A stretch of DNA of 35,615 nt from CAZRDB01 sp964598695 (GTDB lineage: Bacteria; Armatimonadota; Zipacnadia; UBA1398): contig CAZRDB010000029.1 of the NCBI GenBank assembly GCA_964598695.1, positions 1-35,615 on the forward strand, in the 5' to 3' direction. The notes under the pieces are model-generated. The model saw only the letters and a program-made list of their open reading frames with translations, was not told where the DNA came from and made no database searches. The position numbers and the translations under genes are program-made. How positions within the stretch are numbered: position 1 is the stretch's first letter; each line of letters opens with the position of its first letter. This document shows positions 30,928 to 35,615 of this stretch, piece after piece.

Positions 30928-32396
30928 GTGCACCTGCACATTGACTGCTTTGTGGGCGCCTCGGGCGACATGATGCTCGGCGCGCTGCTCGACCTGGGCG
31001 TGGACCCGGCGCGGCTCGAGGAGGGTCTGCGCGGGCTGGGCTCCGGCTTCCGCCTGGAGGTCTCCGAGGCGACCAAGGCCGGGATCCGCGCGACCGCGCT
31101 GCGCGTCGCTCTCACCGAGGACCACCCCGCCCACGGTCACGATGAGCCGGAGCACTCGCCAACGGAGAGCCACCCGCACGACCACGACCACCCGCACGAC
31201 CACGATCACGCGCACGACCACGATCACCCGCACGATCACGACCACGCGCACGACCACGGCCACGCGCACGACCACGGCCATCACCATCACCACCACGGCC
31301 TCTCCTACAGGGACNNNNNNNNNNNNNNNNNNNNNNNNNNNNNNNNNNNNNNNNNNNNNNNNNNNNNNNNNNNNNNNNNNNNNNNNNNNNNNNNNNNNNN
31401 NNNNNNNNNNNNNNCCACGCGCACGACCACGGCCATCACCATCACCACCACGGCCTCTCCTACAGGGACTGCGAGCGCGCGATCGAGGCGGCTGGGCTGG
31501 CGCCTCGGGTCCGGGAGCGCTCGCTCGCGGTCCTCGCGTGCGTGGCGCGGGCCGAGGCCTCGGTCCACGGCGTCTCACTGGAGGAGGTCCACTTCCACGA
31601 ACTGGGCGGCGTCGACACCCTCGTCGACATCTGCGGCGCCTGCCTGGCGCTCGAGCTACTGGGCGTCGAGACGATCTCGGCCGGGCCGCTCCCGATGGCC
31701 CACGGCTTCGTGCGGTGCGAGCACGGCCTCATGCCGGTGCCTCCCCCCGCCGTCGCGAAGCTTGCCGAGGGGATGCCCGTGCGCGCGGTCGACATCGAGG
31801 GCGAGACGCTCACGCCGACCGGCGCGGCTCTGATCCGGGGGCTGGCCGGCGAGGTGGGCCTCGTGCCGCCGATGCACGTCGACCGGATCGGCCACGGGGC
31901 GGGGGGAAAGGACTTCTCGCCCTACCCGAACGTGCTGCGCCTGCTGCTCGGTCGCCGCGACCCGGCGGCCCCGCCGTGCGAGGTGACCGAGATCGTCACC
32001 CAGGTCGACGACATCTCGGCCGAGGTGCTGTCCTACGCGAGCGAGCGGCTGCGGGAGGAGGGCGCCCTCGACGTCTTCAGCACGCCCGTCATGATGAAGA
32101 AGGGGCGACTGGCGACGGCGCTCACCGTGCTGGCGCGCCCGCGCGATGCGGAGCGCCTCGCCGCCGTGCTGCTCACGGAGACCTCGTCGATCGGCGTCCG
32201 GATGCACGATTGCCGGCGGCTGTGCCTCCCGCGCGAGATCCGCACGGTTGAGACGCCGTTCGGCGCGGCGCGCGTGAAGGTGGTCCGGCTCCCGAGCGGG
32301 GAGGAGCGCGCGGTGCCCGAGTACGAGGACTGCGCGCAGCTCGCGCGGGAGGCCGGCGTAGCGATCCAGGAGGTCTTCCGGGCCGCCCGCGGGTGA
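30928..32396 (+). CDS. LarC, nickel insertion protein, split by a scaffold gap
   Basis: LarC inserts nickel into the pincer nucleotide. The left part (30928-31314) begins L-H-I-D-C-F-V-G-A-S-G-D-M-M-L-G-A-L and runs into a long His-Asp-Pro/Ala repeat, a nickel-storage-like stretch. A 100-N gap follows. The right part continues with E-V-H-F-H-E-L-G-G-V-D-T-L-V-D-I-C-G and M-K-K-G-R-L-A-T-A to the end. The two parts appear in different frames, but the last 55 bases before the gap are repeated exactly after it. Merging the copies gives one frame of 437 codons with the expected S-Y-R-D-C-E-R-A-I-E-A-A joint. The start is GTG at 30928 with GAGGAG upstream; a GTG at 30913 overlaps the larB stop. 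Unlike some lar loci, no programmed frameshift is needed. Confidence 0.93.
31260..31469 (+). repeat. Exact 55-base duplication flanking the N gap
   Basis: Bases 31260-31314 and 31415-31469 are identical over 55 positions and sit directly on either side of the gap. This is the pattern left when a scaffolder joins two contigs that share a terminal k-mer of 55 but places Ns between them. It is almost certainly an assembly artefact, not a biological repeat. Confidence 0.9.
31315..31414. other. Scaffold gap of 100 N
   Basis: One hundred Ns mark a gap of undefined length inside larC. The flanking sequence argues that the true gap is minus 55 bases, an overlap. Confidence 0.99.
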
Positions 32397-32398
32397 GG

Positions 32399-32427
32399 TT
32401 GCAGCGCCGACCGGCGTGGCGTAATCT
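32399..32427 (+). promoter_or_regulatory. Candidate promoter for the PASTA pseudokinase
   Basis: TTGCAG (32399-32404) and TAATCT (32422-32427) are separated by 17 bases, just after the larC stop. A start near 32434 gives a leader of about 53 bases to the TTG at 32487. Confidence 0.45.
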
Positions 32428-32486
32428 ATGCGTGCCGCCCGCGCGAGAGACCTGGCGGCCGACCCTCGAGCGGGAAGTGTCGACCA

Positions 32487-34157
32487 TTGTACGAGAACAC
32501 CGGCGGCTTGCTCGGAGAACGCTATCGGCTCGGTGAGCGGCTTCGCGAGGGACGCGCGTTCCGCGTTCACGCGGGCCTCGACACCACCACCGGACAGCCG
32601 GTGCGGATCCGTACCCTCCGCTCCTACGTCGCGCGGGACGCCGGCACCCGCCTCGGCTTCCGACGCGTCCTCGAGAACGCCCCCGAGCCCGCCCTGGGCC
32701 TGCTGATCCCCCTGGCCGTGCTCCCGCACCAGGAGACCGTCGCGATCGTCGAGCCGGAACCCGGTGGGCGCAGCCTCTCCGAGACGCTCGAGGGCGGCCT
32801 GATTGAGCCCAAGCTGGCGCTCGAGCTGTTCGCCGGCTGTGCCGCGGTCCTCGCGCGCCTGCATGCCCAGGGGCGCGCCCACGGCCTCGTCTCCCCGCTC
32901 GAGCTGCACGTTGCGGGCGACCGCAAGCAGTTCGAGCTGAGCGGGATCGGCCTCGCCGCTGCCTTCGGGGGCCTGGGGATCCCCGGCGCCGAGGCGAACC
33001 CCTACCTCGCCCCGGAGCAGCGTGCCGGCGAGGCCCCGGGGCCGCAGGCCGATGTCTGGGCACTCGGTGTGCTCCTGGTCGAGCTGATCTCCGGCCGTTG
33101 CCCCTCGATTGACGACCTCGCGGGCGGCGCCTGGCGGCGCGGCGTCCCGCTGCCGCTGCAGCGCCCACTCCAGCAGGCGCTCGCGCTCCGGCCGCAGGAC
33201 CGTTTCACCAACGCCGGGGCCCTGGCCGAGGCAGTCCGCCTGGCGGCTGCCGAGCGGCTCCCGGAGCCGACGGAGGACAGCGCGGCCGTGCCGCCCCCGC
33301 CCGCCGGCGCGCGGCTGCCGCAGCCGGCCGCCGTGCGAAGCCGCAGTGCCGCGAAGGCGGCGCCGACCGGCGCTCGCGTGGGCGCCGTCTCCTTCGTGAT
33401 CTGGCTCGTCGCCTCGCTCATCATCCCGGCCGGCCTCGGGCTGCCCGTCCTGTGGATGTGGCAGCGCTGGGAGAAGAGCGCGCCGAGCGAGGTGTTCGTC
33501 CCCGACCTGGCGCAGAGCCACACGGGCGAGCAGGAGGCCCGAAAGCAGCTCGCCGATGTCGGCCTCAAGCTCGAGATCGTCGATCAGGAGTTCAATCCCG
33601 ACGTGCCCGAGGGCAGCATCCTCTGGCAGAACCCACCCGCGGGGCGCGTGGTGCGCGCGGGGCGGTCGATCGAGGTCCGGGTGAGCCGCGGGGCGCGCGC
33701 GATCCGGGTGCCCGACGTGACCAACATGAGCAGCGACGAGGCGCGGAGCGCCCTCGAGGATGCGCACCTCGTCGTGGGCGATGTGCTCCAGGGCTACAGC
33801 AAGACCTTCCCCAAGGACGTGATCCTCAGCCAGGCGCCCCGCGCGGGACGCATGGTCTCCGAGGGCGGAAAGGTGAACCTGCTCGTCAGCCAGGGGCCGA
33901 ACCCCGGCGAGAAGACCGAGGGCGCCGAGGATGGCGCGCAGGGCTCCCGGCCGGGCACGGTGCAGTTCACCGTGGCGCGGGGCGAATCGAGCCAGCGGAT
34001 CCGGATCCGCGTGACCGACGACCAGGGCACGCGCATCGCCTACGACCAGCTCCACGAGCCGGGCGACAACGTCCGCCAGACGCTCACCGTCTTCGGCAAG
34101 GCGACGGTCGAGATCCTGAATGGCGAGACGGCCGTCGAGACCAAGGTGCTCGAGTAG
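32487..34157 (+). CDS. Membrane pseudokinase with two PASTA domains
   Basis: A 556-residue protein with the layout of a PrkC/PknB receptor kinase. Residues about 10-265 are a kinase fold: Y-L-A-P-E-Q and A-D-V-W-A-L-G-V-L-L-V-E-L are kept. The catalytic residues are not: the V-A-I-K Lys is R42, H-R-D-L-K-P-E-N is H132-G-L-V-S-P-L-E, and D-F-G is G153-I-G. A transmembrane helix (about 297-322) leads to PASTA domains at about 334-404 and 405-472, then a final beta domain (488-556) like the one at the end of PrkC. It should sense peptidoglycan but not phosphorylate. The start is TTG at 32487 with GGGAAG upstream. The cobalamin adenosyltransferase gene follows 16 bases later. Confidence 0.88.
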   Translation: MYENTGGLLGERYRLGERLREGRAFRVHAGLDTTTGQPVRIRTLRSYVARDAGTRLGFRRVLENAPEPALGLLIPLAVLPHQETVAIVEPEPGGRSLSETLEGGLIEPKLALELFAGCAAVLARLHAQGRAHGLVSPLELHVAGDRKQFELSGIGLAAAFGGLGIPGAEANPYLAPEQRAGEAPGPQADVWALGVLLVELISGRCPSIDDLAGGAWRRGVPLPLQRPLQQALALRPQDRFTNAGALAEAVRLAAAERLPEPTEDSAAVPPPPAGARLPQPAAVRSRSAAKAAPTGARVGAVSFVIWLVASLIIPAGLGLPVLWMWQRWEKSAPSEVFVPDLAQSHTGEQEARKQLADVGLKLEIVDQEFNPDVPEGSILWQNPPAGRVVRAGRSIEVRVSRGARAIRVPDVTNMSSDEARSALEDAHLVVGDVLQGYSKTFPKDVILSQAPRAGRMVSEGGKVNLLVSQGPNPGEKTEGAEDGAQGSRPGTVQFTVARGESSQRIRIRVTDDQGTRIAYDQLHEPGDNVRQTLTVFGKATVEILNGETAVETKVLE

Positions 34158-34173
34158 GCGCGGAGGGCGGGCC

Positions 34174-34710
34174 ATGCGCATCTACACGCGCCGCGGGGAC
34201 TCCGGCTGGTCTGGTCTCGCGGGCGGAGAGCGCTTCGGCAAGGACTCCATCTGCTTCGATGTGCTCGGCGACCTCGACGAGCTGAACGCCTGGCTCGGCT
34301 GGTGCCGGACACTGGTGGGGGAGACGACCTCCGACGATCTCGCCCGCATCCAACGCTCCCTGATCGGCCTCTCCGCGCAGTTGGCGGGCTTCGCCTCCTC
34401 GTTCGATGCCGCCGCCGAGACCGCGTGGCTCGAGTCCCGCGTCGACCGGGGCGAGGAGACGCTCGCACCCCTGACCGCGCTGATCCTCCCCGGTGGCTGC
34501 CCTGCCGCGGCCGCGCTCCACGTCGCGCGCGCAGTCTGTCGGCGTGCCGAGCGGTGGGCCGTCTCGCTGGAGGGCACGCCTGACAGCGAGGAGCCGGCCG
34601 AGGGCGGCGCATCGGGAATCGCCTACCTCAACCGGCTCTCCGACTTCCTCTACATCCTCGCCCGGCTGGAGAACCGCCGCGCCGGCGTGGCCGAGGAGCC
34701 CTACGCGTAG
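34174..34710 (+). CDS. PduO-type ATP:cob(I)alamin adenosyltransferase
   Basis: A 178-residue enzyme that makes adenosylcobalamin from cob(I)alamin and ATP. The ATP-binding N-terminus is T5-R-R-G-D-S-G, where T-x-T-G-D-x-G is usual, followed by K23-D. Then come G-D-L-D-E-L-N-A-W-L-G, P-G-G-C-P-A-A-A-A-L-H-V-A-R, V-C-R-R-A-E-R and Y-L-N-R-L-S-D-F-L-Y-I-L-A-R, all core family motifs. The start is ATG at 34174 with GGAGGG upstream. It follows the pseudokinase gene closely and may share its message. Its last ten bases overlap the end of the convergent TIM-barrel gene. It supplies B12 coenzyme to an enzyme not in this window. Confidence 0.94.
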   Translation: MRIYTRRGDSGWSGLAGGERFGKDSICFDVLGDLDELNAWLGWCRTLVGETTSDDLARIQRSLIGLSAQLAGFASSFDAAAETAWLESRVDRGEETLAPLTALILPGGCPAAAALHVARAVCRRAERWAVSLEGTPDSEEPAEGGASGIAYLNRLSDFLYILARLENRRAGVAEEPYA

Positions 34711-35531
34711 ATCAGCTTGCGGGCGAACTCCAAGCTCCGGCGCAGGCCATCCACGCCGTTGACGCCGTTGTACTCGACCGCGACCCAGCCGTCGTAGCGG
34801 ATCTCGCGCAGGATCTCGAAGATCCCCGTGAAGTCCACCACTCCGTCGCCCACGTCGGCATGCTGGTAGCGGCCGGCCTCGATCCGGTCCGAGAGGTGGA
34901 CGTTCACCACGAGGTCCTTCACCTGCTGGAGGATCGGGACCGGGTCGCGCTCGACCATGACGGGGTTCGAGCTGTCGAAGTTGACGCGCATCGCGGTGCC
35001 GCGCATCCGCTCCACGAGCCGGAGAAACACGTCGGGGTCGAGCGAGACGTCCGGGTGCTCCCAGTAGTAGTCGCGGTAGTGGTCCTCGTAGGCGCAGGTG
35101 ACGCCCTTGCCCGCGGCGTAGTCGACGACCTCGCGGAAGCACTCCACGACCCACTCGATCGCGTCGTCGACGGCAACACCGGGATGGCCCTGGCCCGCCG
35201 TCATGCGAATGTTCGCGCAGCCGATGTACGCGGCGGCATCGATGTGCGCCTTGAACGTCGCGACCTCGGCGCGCCGCGCCTGGGGATCGGGGTGGGAGAA
35301 GTCGGGTCCGGAGCAGAACTGCGAGAACTCGATTCCCGCGTCGTTGACGGCCTTCTTCTGCGCATCGAGGTGGGCCGGCGTGAGGTCGTCGAAGTACTTG
35401 TAGTAGGCCTCGATGCCCTCGGCGCCCAGGTCGTGGACGATCTGCGCGACCTCGCCCAGCGTGCGGGTTCTCCGTACCGCGATGTCATCGAAGAAGATCA
35501 GCGGGACAACTGCCATGCGCATGGGTGCCAT
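34701..35531 (-). CDS. Sugar isomerase/epimerase-like TIM barrel
   Basis: A 276-residue protein of the xylose-isomerase-like (AP endonuclease 2) fold. The four expected metal ligands are in order: E149 (C-A-Y-E-D-H), D186 (V-N-F-D-S-S-N-P), H212 (V-H-L-S-D) and E253 (V-A-V-E-Y-N-G). The family isomerises or epimerises sugars, inositols or their phosphates in the cytoplasm. The start is ATG at 35531 with GAGGGAG upstream. The stop lies in the palindrome CTACGCGTAG shared with the convergent adenosyltransferase gene, so both proteins end in Tyr-Ala. It fits the sugar-catabolic genes at the start of the window, but the substrate is unknown. Confidence 0.9.
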   Translation of the reverse strand: MAPMRMAVVPLIFFDDIAVRRTRTLGEVAQIVHDLGAEGIEAYYKYFDDLTPAHLDAQKKAVNDAGIEFSQFCSGPDFSHPDPQARRAEVATFKAHIDAAAYIGCANIRMTAGQGHPGVAVDDAIEWVVECFREVVDYAAGKGVTCAYEDHYRDYYWEHPDVSLDPDVFLRLVERMRGTAMRVNFDSSNPVMVERDPVPILQQVKDLVVNVHLSDRIEAGRYQHADVGDGVVDFTGIFEILREIRYDGWVAVEYNGVNGVDGLRRSLEFARKLIYA

Positions 35532-35615
35532 GCACTCCCTCTCATCGGTGGTCGAGCCCTGTCTCTGGAGCGTCTTCCCCAGTGGTGGTGGGTTGCCCTC
35601 CCCGCCGGTGAGGCT
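35532..35615. other. Window-end spacer
   Basis: The last 84 bases hold the ribosome site of the TIM-barrel gene and a G/C-rich stretch, CCCTCCCCGCCGG, that may be the left edge of another REP-like hairpin cut by the window end. No gene is visible. Confidence 0.4.

Noticed and set aside
31142..31302. Tandem repeat that could pass for a CRISPR or satellite array
   Set aside because: It is an in-frame His-Asp coding repeat in larC with no spacers.
31315..32396. Programmed or real frameshift in larC
   Set aside because: The frame change disappears when the duplicated 55-base contig end is merged.
32400..34173. Cobalamin riboswitch for the adenosyltransferase
   Set aside because: No B12-box-like sequence is present in the short spacers upstream.

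Overview
The window is a bacterial scaffold of very high G+C content; third codon positions are almost all G or C, so long antisense shadow ORFs are common. The best clue to the organism is the prepilin-like gene at 29359-30015. Its N-terminus (FTLIELLVVIAIIAILAAIL, then FPVFAKARDKARQTTCLSNL and a YGSDYDE motif) and its C-terminal H-N-G-G-x-N-x-x-F-x-E-G-H motif are the style of the large prepilin families of Armatimonadota. Planctomycetota and related phyla are less likely. A 100-N scaffold gap shows this is a draft, probably metagenomic, assembly. I see no transposase, integrase, phage gene or CRISPR array.

Layout. (1) 1-15313 is a saccharide and cell-wall catabolism region of mostly single genes in alternating directions: a compound REP-like hairpin element, a Gfo/Idh/MocA oxidoreductase, a secreted GH99-like hydrolase with a CBM9-like tail, a small DUF6883/DUF4926 pair, a secreted beta-lactamase-fold hydrolase, a Tat-exported GH51-like arabinofuranosidase, a divergent glycyl-radical enzyme, an unknown exported protein, a GH78-like rhamnosidase, a VanX-type dipeptidase and a coiled-coil membrane protein. 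Convergent ends carry strong hairpins. (2) 15337-20854, minus strand: an 881-aa exported protein of unknown role, tRNA-Val(TAC) and tRNA-Glu(TTC) with their own promoter, then a three-gene operon (exported unknown, LysE-type exporter, DUF6599 protein). (3) 20947-27541: a MoxR ATPase/DUF58 pair, a DUF885 hydrolase, and an operon of two lipoproteins followed by a half-size GspF-like membrane protein. (4) 27620-32396: a compact metal/cofactor locus. On the minus strand a prepilin gene overlaps an ECF-type S component, which overlaps an FmdE-family gene, which overlaps an EcfT gene. Divergently, larB and larC make part of the nickel-pincer cofactor pathway. An inverted repeat lies between the two arms. 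(5) 32487-35531: a membrane pseudokinase with two PASTA domains, a PduO-type cobalamin adenosyltransferase, and a sugar-isomerase-like TIM barrel.

How the genes may work together. The most interesting unit is region 4. LarB and LarC (carboxylation of the pyridinium precursor and nickel insertion) face a transporter-like S-FmdE-T cassette that has no ATPase. The arrangement recalls lar loci that carry a nickel ECF transporter, but the S component is not of the NikM/CbiM type. larC looks broken only because the scaffold repeats an exact 55-base contig end on both sides of the N gap. Merging the copies restores one open frame of 437 codons.

Other points worth attention are the glycyl-radical enzyme, which lacks the usual catalytic Glu and has no activase nearby; the kinase-fold protein, which has lost the catalytic Lys, Asp and DFG residues; and the half-GspF protein encoded with two lipoproteins. 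All functional calls rest on reading motifs by eye; no database search was run.
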